Assembly: GCF_000227135.1 (NCBI RefSeq)
Contig: NC_018257.1
Coordinates: 1-64,000 of the forward strand
Reading direction: 5' to 3'
DNA from: Leishmania donovani
Lineage: Eukaryota > Euglenozoa > Kinetoplastea > Trypanosomatida > Trypanosomatidae
Length of the DNA: 64,000 nucleotides
In this document: positions 1 through 9,974 of the stretch, in pieces
Numbering within the stretch: position 1 is the stretch's first letter
Layout: every line of letters begins with the position of its first letter
Made by a program: the position numbers and the translations under genes
Notes under the pieces: generated by a model
The model's database searches: none
Seen by the model: only the letters and a program-made list of their open reading frames with translations
What the model was told of the DNA's origin: nothing

Positions 1-138
1 AAGGAATCAGTGGAGAGAAAAACCCTAACCCTAACCCTAACCCTAACCCTAACCAGTACACCAGTACACCGTCACGCCCCCGTCCTGTTGGAGAGGGTGT
101 CGCTGTGCAAGGAATCAGTGGAGAGAAAAACCCTAACC
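1..138. repeat. Telomeric hexamers and telomere-associated (LCTAS-like) repeat
   Basis: Five tandem CCCTAA hexamers lie at about 23-54. The segment at 1-30 (AAGGAATCAGTGGAGAG followed by A-rich and CCCTAACC sequence) recurs exactly at 109-138, giving a period of about 108 bases; the second copy holds only one partial telomeric repeat. The block between (55-108) contains a tandem CCAGTACA motif. C-rich hexamers reading rightward place the chromosome end to the left. The arrangement matches the conserved subtelomeric repeats known from Leishmania. Since repeat sequence exists on both sides of the hexamers, the window begins inside the array rather than at the DNA terminus. Confidence 0.9.
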
Positions 139-2037
139 GTCGGTGTCAAAGGCGGCCAGCTGTGCTGTAATCGCTGATAAAACAGCGAAGTTGAGCACGG
201 TAACGCACTTTGTGCATGGGCTGAAAGTTTGTCCTAAAAAGCCGTGCCCGCGCGCGAATGATCGCAAGGGAGGAGTGGGAGGAAAAAGCAGATGGCGAGA
301 TGGAGATGATTGGATGAAGTAGGGGATTTTACTGGTGTGCTAGCAACGGAGGGCGGTCACGGCGACATGGCCACCGCAGCCTCGTTAGCCTTTCATTTTC
401 TGTGTTGCATGCTTTGTCCACAAGTGGCGTTTTCAAAGGGAAGTGGGTGTGGAGAGGGGCGAGGTGGCCGCCCGGGTCAATGGTACCGGCGGGGAAACGA
501 GAATGGCGGCGCACGCACACGGTAGCACTCTCTCAGAAAAAGACAAGACTGCTGCAGTGCCATGAAAGCGCACGCGGATGTCTCTTACTTCTCTTCCGTT
601 TGTGCACGTGTCGGTTTCACCTTGATTTTCGCCCATTGTACTTCAAACTGCTATGCACATGGGAAGGAGGTGGGGGAGGGGAAAAAAGAAGAACAGCCCG
701 AAGGGCGACCTCGTCTCGTTTTTCATATTCCCGTCTTTAAAGAAATCAAGCAAAAGGCGAAAGAAGAAAGGAACCCCGAACACCGTTATTCCTTCACTTA
801 CTCAGCCGCCCTCTTCCCTCAATCCCCCCGCTCTCTCTCGTCCATTTCGCGCCTCGCTGTGTAGTCGCTTGTGGAGCGAGCAATGTCAGCACGGTCAGTC
901 TGTTACACAATGAAAGAAAGATGCTAGGGTGGGGCTGAGGGAGAAATGGGGAAATAGAGACACCAAGTAAAGAGGTGCTGCCTGAGAGAGTCAAGACCAG
1001 AAGAGGAAGGGTAAAAGAGGTCGAAGGTGATGCCATATGTTGGAGGGGAAGAGGGAGTGGAAAAAGGGGCCAGCCTCTGTTCTGTTAGGGCAATCAGCTT
1101 CGCTCTTTTCTATAACGGGCTTGGGGGCTTCTTCGATGTGCACATGGATGCCATGCTGATGGTTGCGCTGCTGTGGTGAGAAAGGAGTAGGGGATGAAGA
1201 CAGGGTTGGGCTGCGCACACATGCGCGACAGGACGCGCTGTTTCTTCGGCCACGGGGACGTGAAGCAATGAAAACAAAAAGCTAGAAAAATGCGGAATAA
1301 TCAAACCCTCAGTCTGAAGTCCACTTGGCCGCAACGAGTGGCTTTTTGAATGCGTCTGCAAACGGATAGGAAAGAAGAAAAGAGCGACCACGGCCTTTTA
1401 CGCACTCAAAGCGAGCAAGTCTGCTGCGTCACCCCGACGTTGTCGCGTTGGTGTGCGCCGGTATGCAGGTGGCGGACAGTGCGTGCAGAATGAAAGGGTT
1501 GTGCATGCCGGCTACCGTGTAGCCCCCATTCATCACAGCTTCTGCGACTCCTAAGCTGTAGTCGCGACCACGACGAGGTATTCGTACGCAAAGTAGACGG
1601 GACACGAAAGCAGTCACGTGCCAGAGCGCACCTCGAGGGCAGCAGCCCCTCACGACACACCTCCCCTCATCACATATGCGTGGCGGCGAGTCTGTGTCGG
1701 TGGGTGTGGCATGGCACCAGGGTGTAGGCTCAGCGTGCATCGTGAAAGTTCGAAGGGGTAGAAGAAACGGAAAGCAACGACGGCAGAAAGAACATGCGAG
1801 AAGTGGAGCAGTGCAGGAGCTGCGCACACGTGAATACACGCACAAGCGCATACGCGTGACAGAATGCAAGACCAAAGGAAGAACCGGTCGTCAGTTGTGG
1901 CGCTGAGCAACCTGCCGACGATCGGGATGCCGCAGTCTTCATTGTGCGGAAATCCGAAAATCAAACAGTTGAGCGAATGGGAGGAAGGAAATTAGGAAAG
2001 CGGAACGACAAAAAAAAAGTGAGTTAGCAGAAAACCC
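139..2037. other. Subtelomeric spacer without convincing gene
   Basis: Unique sequence between the telomeric repeat and the first gene. No large subtelomeric gene family, rRNA or tRNA is visible. On the minus strand about 1429-1660 reads as a short protein-like stretch without a clear start, possibly an old relic. The remainder is purine-rich, as expected for 3' UTR and post-transcription-unit sequence. Confidence 0.6.
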
Positions 2038-2448
2038 TTAATCCGCGATAGCAAACAAGGAGGCTGCCAAGATGGTGCTGGCCACGGCGACAGAGGCGAC
2101 CGTGCTGGCCGAGTTGCCTGAACGTTTGCACAGGCCCTTGGCGGTGCGGAGGTAGCCCGGCGCGCACTCCTGGCACGCGTTGTTGCCAGAAGAAGAGCAC
2201 GTCACACAGTTGGCGATGGAGCACGCGGGCGTGCACGTCTTGGAGGGGGTGAGAAGGTATCCAAAGGAGCATGTGGCGCAAGAGGTGTGGGTTGTGTCGT
2301 GGGGGTCGCAGATATCGCAGTGCGCCGCCTGGCAGTTCAGCACGCACGCGCCATTCACCGGAGTGTAGCCGGGTGCGCAAGTCTGAGCAGACACGAGCAT
2401 GGCGATCGCCAGCAGAAGAGTAAGAGCAAGGAGGAGCTTGGAGGCCAT
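2038..2448 (-). CDS. Secreted cysteine-rich surface antigen-like protein, probable GPI anchor
   Basis: A 136-residue protein starting at the ATG at 2448; longer upstream reading is pyrimidine-tract UTR. Residues 1-21 form a signal peptide ending VSA. The mature part has repeated Cys spacing in two or three units of the CxxGY...C...C...CxxC type, resembling growth-factor-receptor-like Cys-rich repeats and the surface antigen-like proteins annotated in Leishmania. The last ~20 residues are hydrophobic with small residues before them (SGNSAS), fitting a GPI-attachment signal. The protein is therefore likely exposed at the cell surface; function and ligand are unknown. It is the telomere-proximal gene and the last one in the transcription unit. 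Family call is from Cys pattern and topology; the surface location is inference. Confidence 0.8.
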   Translation of the reverse strand: MASKLLLALTLLLAIAMLVSAQTCAPGYTPVNGACVLNCQAAHCDICDPHDTTHTSCATCSFGYLLTPSKTCTPACSIANCVTCSSSGNNACQECAPGYLRTAKGLCKRSGNSASTVASVAVASTILAASLFAIAD

Positions 2449-4693
2449 GTCTCTCGATGGCGGTGATGACGGGGTCTGTGTAGTTCTGCTTTGTGGGGAA
2501 ACGGGGAAATGAAAACGGCTGCGTGGCAAAGAGAGCAGAGGGGGACAGCGTGTGAGCAGGACTGCTTGGGTGCTTAATCTGCAGCAGGAAAAGACGGGTG
2601 TGCGTATGCGCACCCGAGCGAGTGCAGTTCAAAGCCAGCACAGACAGGTCACAAAAGAGAAAGGGGCGAGGAAGAAAAGGAAAAGAATGCGCCTGACAAG
2701 GAGAGACCACGGCATAATCGCGCGGACACGACTGCAGCAGATGCCCCTGCATCAGGCGTCATGGAAAGCACCAATTACGCGGAGGAGAGAGCAGTGGAAG
2801 CTTGGGCGCCCCCTCCCCTCTCAGCACGAGCAGCTTTGCTACAAGAGGCGCGTTTTGCTATCACAAGACGGGAAATCGGCAAGGACACAAGATCAACCTG
2901 CGAAAATGGAGAGAGGGGGAGCAGTCACCATGGCCCCATTTGTGTGGTGCTTCTGTTTCTCTGCCGACACGCTCTCTACCTCCCCTTTTTTTTGTAGTAA
3001 ATCATCTGTTGTGTTGCTTTTGAGCAGGCAATGGAGGTCTGGACGGACGAACTAGTCATGCAACTGGAGAGCACATAAGCGAAGCAAATGATTCGCACAT
3101 CCAAGTGGGTGCACGTGAAGGAGCCCAGGGAAAAGGAGAGAAGGAAACATATAAAGAGCAAGGCAAGGCGGAGGTGCTCCTCACAACACAACGCTTCTCT
3201 CTCCTTAAAATATATACGTATGCTTGGGTAGGGGTTCGTCTGCATCAAACGAGAGAAGCTTGGACATGCACGCATACCCAAAAAGGGGATGAGGTGCAAA
3301 ATGTTAATGTATTCAATCCCACCACAAGACCTCACCAATAACGCAACGGTTCCGCCCTCGACGACCTCCTCCGGGGCACATACAGAAAAGAAAAGGAGAC
3401 AGAAGGCGGGAAAAGATCGCTTTTTAGAAGGGAGCAATACACTGGATGATGCTGCAATGCGAATCTGTGGGCACGCGTGGTACGAGCAGGCCGCAGGAAA
3501 CTTGCCTGTATGGTGCGGTTGTGCTTATCTACTCGTGTGGGTGCTTACGCTGCCGCCGTTATCGCAGCAGCTTCACGGGGAGAGCGATGGTGGTGGAGGA
3601 AATACGGAAACAAAAGCAGCAGGTGGGAAGACCTTGGGAAAGCGGGGATGGTTTAGTTCATGTCCATATACGCAAAGAGGGAGATGGATGCCACGATTAA
3701 GGCACTTGATAGAATACTTCATGTATCATGCCCGTCGCGGCAGCGATGAAAAAGGCTCGCTTTTACCAGAAAGAGAACTCGAGGCGGTGGCGCATCGGTC
3801 GTACAATAGCAGATGGAGAGCAAGCAAGATGAGCCTATGCTCTAGAGCGTGCCTGTTCCGCTCTACAGCATGAGTCAAACGCCACTCGGGCCCAGGCCTT
3901 TCACAGGTTCGTCACGTGGTGCGAAGCAGCCGTGGACACGCGCGGTACAGCAATGTGCCGACTCAGTCATCGGAGAGCACGGCCTCTGCCTCGAATACTA
4001 CTCATTCGCCCCCCCCCCGGCCTCGCATGTCGCCTCACAGGCACTTCCCCATGATGGAGGTTGCCACTCCTGGCGCATTCCGCTCGCCATGGCACAGACT
4101 CTCCCACACGAGTAGGGAGTGCGAGGGCCGGGGTGGGATACGTTCGAGTTACGCTGATACTCTGTCCATGAGAAGGATGGCACAAATGTCTTCACTGCTG
4201 CAGGTCGCTGCGAAGCCACGGCATCCAGCGCTTCACCGCCGACATCAGCAGCGATACATCGCTCTGACCTCACCTACGTCGTACGGGCTTGTCCCTTTCA
4301 CTGCGCTGAGGTGTCTCTGTCCCCGCTCTTTCGTGATAAGGAGCAACAACGAAGGCAAACGACGAAACAAAAGAGAACGCGCGGTGATGCAGCCGCATAA
4401 AAAGCAAAAGAGCAAAGCAGAAAGTGAGAGGAGAGGGCGGCTGAGAACAACAGAACACTTGGGAATGGAGAAGCGGAACGATAGAGGGGGGGGAGGGGGT
4501 GCAGCGAAGAAGAACAGTGCTCGCCCTCATCTCTACCGCAGCCAGAGGAGCGTACGCGCCTGTGCGTGCCAACAAGTGGAAGCTTGTGTCCTCAGCATGC
4601 TGTGATTTGGGGCAGCAGAGATGAGAAGAGGGCCTCCACTAATGCGGGGGAAGTGGGAGGAAGAGGGAGGACGGAAGAAGACGTCAGCACGCG
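2449..4693. other. Intergenic region containing a SIDER2-type retroposon
   Basis: No supported gene. The upstream flank of the surface antigen gene (2449-2560) is pyrimidine-rich on the minus strand, fitting its splice region. The only structured item is the retroposon relic near 3885-4310. Plus-strand ORFs here have no domain or codon support. Confidence 0.6.
3885..4310. mobile_element. Degenerate SIDER2-type retroposon, copy A
   Basis: This block is clearly homologous to the block at about 39330-39760. The two share CGTGGTGCGAAGCAGCC (3915-3931 here) and TCGCATGTCGCCTC (4023-4036 here), and many shorter words occur in the same order, including the GAGGGCCGGG and CTGCAGGTCGCTGC regions. Its wording matches my memory of SIDER2, the short extinct ingi-related retroposons common in Leishmania 3' UTRs, which affect mRNA turnover. 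It lies 3' of the broken gene at 4694-5137, within the long spacer after it. It has no coding capacity. Boundaries are approximate. Confidence 0.8.
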
Positions 4694-5137
4694 TCAAAGT
4701 GCGTGCACGAAGAGACTCGCACCGCTCTTGTGCCGACTGTAACGGCACCCTCGCTGCCGCACCCCTGGTGGCAACTTTGGTGTCTTCGCGAAGGATTTTC
4801 TTTCTAGGGTAATGTCGCCATACGCAAGCACCCGCTCTTGGAGAAGAATGTGCTTCCTGCTCAACGCTGATCGTCGCAAGCCCAGCTGGAAGACAGAAAG
4901 AGCGAGCGTAACGATCAGCAGGGAAAAGGGCGCCATTGGCGTGAAGACGCGCCGAATGAACGGGCTGTCAGTGACGGCACGCGGAAACGACGTCCTAGAT
5001 GCGGCAATACGGCAGCGCTGCCAGCCGAAGAAGCCACCGAGAAATAGGAGTGAGCTATCGAAAACACTGTTCACGCACGCCTACGGGAGGCCGCGTTTCA
5101 GCACATCGTGGGACAAGCGATGGCGGGTCACGGCCAT
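4694..5137 (-). pseudogene. Interrupted small membrane-protein gene
   Basis: A minus-strand frame opens at an ATG at 5137 and reads 18 codons to an in-frame TAG at 5081-5083. It then continues in the same frame for 128 codons to a stop at 4694. The downstream part reads like protein: a hydrophobic segment near FLGGFFGW and a second one beginning MAPFSLLIVTLAL (ATG at 4936), followed by a basic hydrophilic tail. No family is recognised. It is either a pseudogene broken by one nonsense codon, or only the downstream part (4694-4936, 80 residues) is translated. A sequencing error at the TAG is also possible. The annotation rests on frame continuity only. Confidence 0.4.
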
Positions 5138-6393
5138 TTCGCGGTCGTCGGGGCGGTACCGATCGTGCGCCTGAAGTTCGGCTGGCTGTCGCGCTTGCAT
5201 CGAAGGCCTATCCAGGGGGGGGGGATGGAGCCATGGTGGTTCAGTGGTACGGTAGGTATATGCGTGCGATGGGTTTTGAGGGGGTGCTGAAGGGTTTAAG
5301 GAGGGCAACTGGCTGCGCTCGTAGACGGTCTGTGCGATCGCGTAAAAGGAGCTAGTCACGCGTGCCGCGTCCCGAACAGAGCCACACGTTGTATAGAGAA
5401 AGAGAGTAGGTAATGTCGAATGCGTGCAAGAGCGATCAGGGGGATGCGTGTGCAAGGTAGTGAGCGAAAAGGTGCGGCAAATCCACTCGGGAGTCCTGCT
5501 GGCGAAGTCTGGACGCGCGGAGGGGCATAGCTGCCGCTCGCCTCCATGTAGATGTTACGGGTTCCGGTGTGTGTGTGTGTGTGTGTGTGGTTGGGAGGGG
5601 AGAGGGCAAACGGAGATAAACATACACGAGATAGAGAGAAAGAGGAGTCAACGAAGATGCGTGGTGGTGAGGCGGCACGAAGTGCAGAGCGGCAACGTAG
5701 TCTTCTGCCCTGAGCACACGTACCACTTGACTTCCGGCACCGCAGCTAGAGAGGCCGAGGTACATAAAAGAGTTGGAGAAACGATTTGATGGAAAAGAGG
5801 CAAAGGCAGAGAGACAAGAAGGAGGTACGCATATGAACTGCTGTGCACAGTCATACTGAGATGCAAACGCATGCGTGTGGCGCCACCACACTTGTCAGGT
5901 CAAGGAGAAACTGAGAGTGTGTAGAGAGAAGTCAAGAATCAACCGAGAATGCTTAAAAAACAGTTAAGGCAGAGGGGCTCGAGCAGAGCGGCACCGAATT
6001 CACGCAGCGCCGCGCAGAGAGTCTTTCGGTACACCAGGCCTGACTGAAGCGGTGGTGGACAAGAAGAACATCGGGACCCCTCGTTTGCAGCAACTCGCCA
6101 CCTCAAAGCATTCGTGTCCTTTTCCAGTGCGACGGAAAGTACCGCCGAGCGGGACTGTAACGTTGGCTGGCTACAGGTGCGCACGTGACGGTACTAGGGG
6201 ATGAAGAACGAGAGACCGCAGCATGGGCGATGGCACGCTCACGCCTCATGTCACTCGCCGCAGCAGCAGCCCTGCCAGCGAAGATACGGAAGGGGTGAGG
6301 AGAGGAGGAGGGAGAAGGGACACCACCGCAGAAAAGTGCAAACGGAGCAAAAGACAAAATGAGTACGGGGTGCGGAAGATCGCGTTCATCGCA
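5138..6393. other. Intergenic region with (GT)n tract
   Basis: No gene seen. It contains a (GT)n run at about 5567-5589 and purine-rich stretches (around 5630-5650 and 5790-5820) that are polypyrimidine tracts on the transcribed strand. It serves as 3' UTR and spacer downstream of the hydrolase gene. Confidence 0.6.
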
Positions 6394-7671
6394 TTAGCGC
6401 CTGGGCGTGATGGCGGCCGCCACCTCGTAGATGATTTTCTCCATCACCGTCTCCGTCCCGAGCCACTCGTCCCATACGCTGCGAATGTAGCCGAGGTGGC
6501 CGCCGTGCGGAATGACGAGCAGCGCCACGTTAGGGTTGGACTGCATGGTGTTAGCCAAACTCGCCATGGGTGGCTCTCCCGTCACCGGGTCGTCGGCGGC
6601 GCTGATGCACAGGACAGGTACAGAAAAGTGCGGTAGCCACTCGATCGGGGAGATGTGGTGATAGTAGTCCTCCGGCGTGGCGAACCCCAGCGTCGGGGCG
6701 GTGATGAAGCGGTCAAAGTCGCGCACAGTCTTCACCTGCGCTAGAACCTTCTCCAGGCGCCCCGAAGCGAAGGCGGCGCGCACATCCGGGGAAAGCCCGG
6801 GGAGATCCTTCAGCACTTTGGCGTGCCGCCGAGCATACGCCGTCAGGCCCCCTGCCATGCTTGGCTGGTAAAGGAGTTTGCTGATGCGTCGGTTCATGAC
6901 GGCGTTGGAGTCGAGGCAGTCGAGAGGGGAGTTCACGACCATGACCGCGTCCATGACTAGCTCGCGAGCCGCAAGGCACTCCTCGCCAACGTACTTGGAC
7001 AGAATCACGCCGCCCAGGCTGAAACCGACAGCGATAATAGGAATGCCAGCGCCACAGTGTTTTTCAATGGCGGCACGCGAGAATGGCCCGTCGCGTAGAA
7101 CGGCGCGCAAGTCGTCTGTCCACTTGCCGGACATGAGCCGCGGTGTCTCGATGGGTGTGTTACCCATACCGCGAGAGTTGAAGACGCCGCAGTGAAAGTG
7201 GTGGGTGAAGGCGAACCACACGAAGTGCTCGATATAGTTGGTACCGGACCACGAAGCGAGTCCGGGGATGATGAGGAACACTCCTTTGGCATGGCGCGAA
7301 TCTGTGAGCAGCCAGTCCAAGTACATGGGGTTGCCGTCCGCGCCGGGGTGAACCACGCGCTGATACGGAATGCTCCGATGGGGACGGAAAGCGCACAGGA
7401 TGGTGCTGACATGCCCACTGTACGGCGGATCCGCGTACGGCACCTTGTCCAGCCTGTCCAGCTTAAAGAACGATTTTGCTTGAAGAGAGCCGTGCGTAGC
7501 CGTTGCCTCTGTCCTAAGCTGTGCACGGCTGAAGAAGCGCGTCAGCCGCAGCACGAGGTCTACGAAAAGCGCGCAAAAGACGTGAAGGCAGAGGAATTTC
7601 AGCTTGGGCAGAAACGGCACGCGGCACGGCAGAGGCTCAGCCGCCCCACTCGCAGAAAGACCCCCTGTCAT
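6394..7671 (-). CDS. Alpha/beta hydrolase, ABHD1/3 (EMB8-like) family
   Basis: A 425-residue hydrolase starting at the first ATG of the frame (7671). An N-terminal hydrophobic segment at about residues 25-45 probably anchors it to a membrane. The lipase-like core begins around residue 80 with YSGHVSTIL. It contains the nucleophile elbow GFSLGG at 216-221 (Ser218), an acid candidate in ISAADDPVTG, and the catalytic His in PHGGHLGY near the end, so the triad is complete. The oxyanion-side motif GLASWSGTNY fits the family. Members act on acyl lipids or esters, and are sometimes listed with serine peptidases of clan SC; the substrate here is unknown. Length is typical (about 400-430). Family assignment is strong; substrate would be a guess. 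Confidence 0.9.
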   Translation of the reverse strand: MTGGLSASGAAEPLPCRVPFLPKLKFLCLHVFCALFVDLVLRLTRFFSRAQLRTEATATHGSLQAKSFFKLDRLDKVPYADPPYSGHVSTILCAFRPHRSIPYQRVVHPGADGNPMYLDWLLTDSRHAKGVFLIIPGLASWSGTNYIEHFVWFAFTHHFHCGVFNSRGMGNTPIETPRLMSGKWTDDLRAVLRDGPFSRAAIEKHCGAGIPIIAVGFSLGGVILSKYVGEECLAARELVMDAVMVVNSPLDCLDSNAVMNRRISKLLYQPSMAGGLTAYARRHAKVLKDLPGLSPDVRAAFASGRLEKVLAQVKTVRDFDRFITAPTLGFATPEDYYHHISPIEWLPHFSVPVLCISAADDPVTGEPPMASLANTMQSNPNVALLVIPHGGHLGYIRSVWDEWLGTETVMEKIIYEVAAAITPRR

Positions 7672-8436
7672 GAGTGGCGCGCGCGGGCTCCACGAGCACA
7701 GAGGGGAGGGGGGCAGGCGGCGACGCAAGACGTATTGGCAGCACCAGGTGACGAGTCAGCACCTCCTCTGTGCTCTATGGAGAAGCTCTGTCAGTGTTGG
7801 TGGATGTATGTGTGGGGTTTGTCGGGGAGGAGGAGCACCACCGCACCACAGGCTGAGTGAGTTGCGCAAAGGTAGACGAGAGAGAACAACGCGGGTGTCA
7901 TGCACGGAGCGCTGCAAGGAATAGATCGGGCCGCTCCCTGAAACAAGAAAGGGAACAGTGGAACGGAGAGCACACAGAGGTCAGTCAGAGGACGTCATAG
8001 AGGAGTTCGACGTTTTGCATAACTGCAGCCCATGTGATACCACTAAAGCGTCTGTGTGTGGGTGGGTGGGCGCGCGCGCCTGGGTCGCCGCGCTGCCTTT
8101 CTCCGCCCAAGCAAGGAAAATATATCGGGAGGGGGGGGAGGGGGCCTGCAGGTGGTGGCGACGACGAATCGTGCGCGAGTTTGTGTGCGCGTGCAGTGAG
8201 GAGGAGGCTGTTGCTTTCGTCGTGTATGTGTTTTCGTTGTCTTGGTTTTTTTCTGTGCGACTGTGCCGCGTCATGCAGAAATACAGAACATCGTTTCAAT
8301 GGTTCAAGAAGAGAGGAGGGAAGGGGTGAGGGGAGAAGGAGACGCGGGAGAACGCCGACAAAGGGGTGGGCAAGCAGGGTCTGTGCAGTTCTCCAAACGC
8401 AGAGAAAGGAGGCGCTTGACTCTTGACTGCTCGTCA
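7672..8436. other. Intergenic spacer
   Basis: Nothing recognised. It holds G-rich and T-rich stretches (for example near 8130-8145) and would contain the splice acceptor of the hydrolase and the 3' UTR of the cyclophilin-like gene. Confidence 0.6.
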
Positions 8437-9174
8437 TCACTGGATGGCTTCGTATGCAAGATCCTCGTCGCAGCCCGTCCTGTCTTGGGGCGAGGCCCAT
8501 TTGCCTGGGGGACGCTCTCCCGTAAGGGTTCCACAGATCGCAATCATGACTGGTGTTAGAGGGCGGCCCACCTGATCCAGCGGGAGTGACTCTAGCTTCT
8601 CCAGCAGATGCAGCCCGTCCACCACCTTGCCGAACGCTACCTGCTTGAAGTCGAGAGAGGGCGCAGCGGCGAGAGTGATGGCGAAAGACGTGTTGCACAG
8701 ATTTGGCCCGTAAGACGTCATCGTGAGCAGTCCACGGCTGGTGTGGCGCACCTTGAACGTTTCCTGTCGCAGAGGCTCAAGACGCACGCCATACGCCAAA
8801 AGATCCCCAAAGCGCGCGTAGCCGTGCTGGCGGTCAATCAGCTCGAGAGGGGTGTAGAGGTAGTCCAGCTTGACGCCAGTTGGGTCGTGGATACCGCCTT
8901 CGCCGGTAACGAGGCGGTGAAAGCGTGCAGCGGTTTCGGGTACGACATCCTCGAAGAGCTCCACAACGAGTCTTCCCGCCAATGCATCACCGATGCCGAT
9001 GTCGAGGAAAATGCGATTTGTGTGCGCCTCCTCCATGAACCGGTGAGCCTTTTGGTAGTTCTCCCACTCCTTCAAGCGACGCTCCTCGATGTTGTTGTAC
9101 ACCTGCTCACGCGATGGCGGCGTCAGCAATGCCTGCGGAGCGTCCCTCCGCGGCTTCAGCACCCGGAAGGGCAT
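8437..9174 (-). CDS. Cyclophilin-like protein, catalytically degenerate
   Basis: A 245-residue protein. The ATG at 9174 is chosen because the frame upstream runs through a polypyrimidine tract. Residues ~1-50 are a hydrophilic extension; the rest is a cyclophilin fold, shown by FLDIGIG...GRLVVELFEDVVPETAARF, GLLTM, GPN and FGKVVDGLHLLEKLE in the expected order. The active site is not conserved. The R-x4-F-x-x-Q segment is replaced by an unrelated stretch (IDRQHGYARFGDL). The GSQFF position reads NTSFAI, and the usual W...H positions before VFGKV are Ser and Gln. So peptidyl-prolyl isomerase activity is doubtful and a scaffold or binding role is more likely. The fold call is firm; loss of activity is inference from residues. 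Confidence 0.88.
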   Translation of the reverse strand: MPFRVLKPRRDAPQALLTPPSREQVYNNIEERRLKEWENYQKAHRFMEEAHTNRIFLDIGIGDALAGRLVVELFEDVVPETAARFHRLVTGEGGIHDPTGVKLDYLYTPLELIDRQHGYARFGDLLAYGVRLEPLRQETFKVRHTSRGLLTMTSYGPNLCNTSFAITLAAAPSLDFKQVAFGKVVDGLHLLEKLESLPLDQVGRPLTPVMIAICGTLTGERPPGKWASPQDRTGCDEDLAYEAIQ

Positions 9175-9974
9175 GCTGCTCGAGACCGAATTCCGGTGTT
9201 CTTCAGGCGGCAGGGAACAAAAGAAAAAGAAGACGAAGCTGCGCCAGTAAAGAAGGGGAGAAGCGTGTGTGCGTGTACAGAGAGAGGCGCACATCGAGCA
9301 CGCATCCTCACGAACGTACGCGGCCATCGAGAGGTGGACGCCCACAGCAAAGGGCGATGAAGTGAGGAAGATAGTAAGACGCAGAAAAAAAACGGCAAAG
9401 TTGAGAGGAAAGAAGGGGAACAGAACGCGCGAGTAAAAGAGGGCTCAAGCAGCCACGCACTCGCGCACACGGCGATCTCGTCACGGCTGTGGATACTCAG
9501 ATTTTGTCCGTGGTTGCTTTCTACTTGTTCGTTGTTTTTTTTTTCGTGTGTATCTCTCCTTTGTAGGCGAGCCTTACGCAAAACCTCACGTGCGAGAATG
9601 AGGCTCGTCATGGCGCGGACGAGAGAGAAAGATGGAATGCGCAAGGCCCTTCGAGCCTTAGAAGAACGCGGCAAGAGAACACTTGGCAGACATCACCTCA
9701 ACACGGCGCATCTGACGTCTCCAATCCACTGACAGCGCGGGAAATCAACGTTATCAGGGTGCATTTCGTGTTTGGTTTCTTTGTGTGCCTGCCAATGTGT
9801 GTACGTCATTGGCACTCACGTACGCGCATTGGCAGCGGAAGCAGAGCGAAGAGGAGCACGACAGCGTCGCTCCCGAAATGCGCCATCTCCATGAGAGCTG
9901 CACGCGTCCATTCCTTTTTTTTTATTTTTTTTTCGTTTCGCGCTGCCCTTCTTCGCCGCACGCGCTCTCGTCTC
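9175..9974. other. Intergenic spacer
   Basis: No gene. It contains the splice region of the cyclophilin-like gene and T-runs near 9533-9545 and 9917-9933 on the plus strand, which are A-runs in the 3' UTR of the next gene. Confidence 0.6.
9201..9238 (-). promoter_or_regulatory. Polypyrimidine tract and candidate trans-splice acceptor of the cyclophilin-like gene
   Basis: The plus strand is almost pure purine at 9212-9238, giving a pyrimidine tract on the coding strand. The next AG downstream is at 9201-9202, about 27 bases before the ATG at 9174. This placement supports that start codon. Splice usage itself is not visible in sequence. Confidence 0.5.

Noticed and set aside
1429..1660. Protein-like minus-strand stretch in the subtelomeric spacer
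   Set aside because: No start and overlapping open frames; too short to call a gene or pseudogene.
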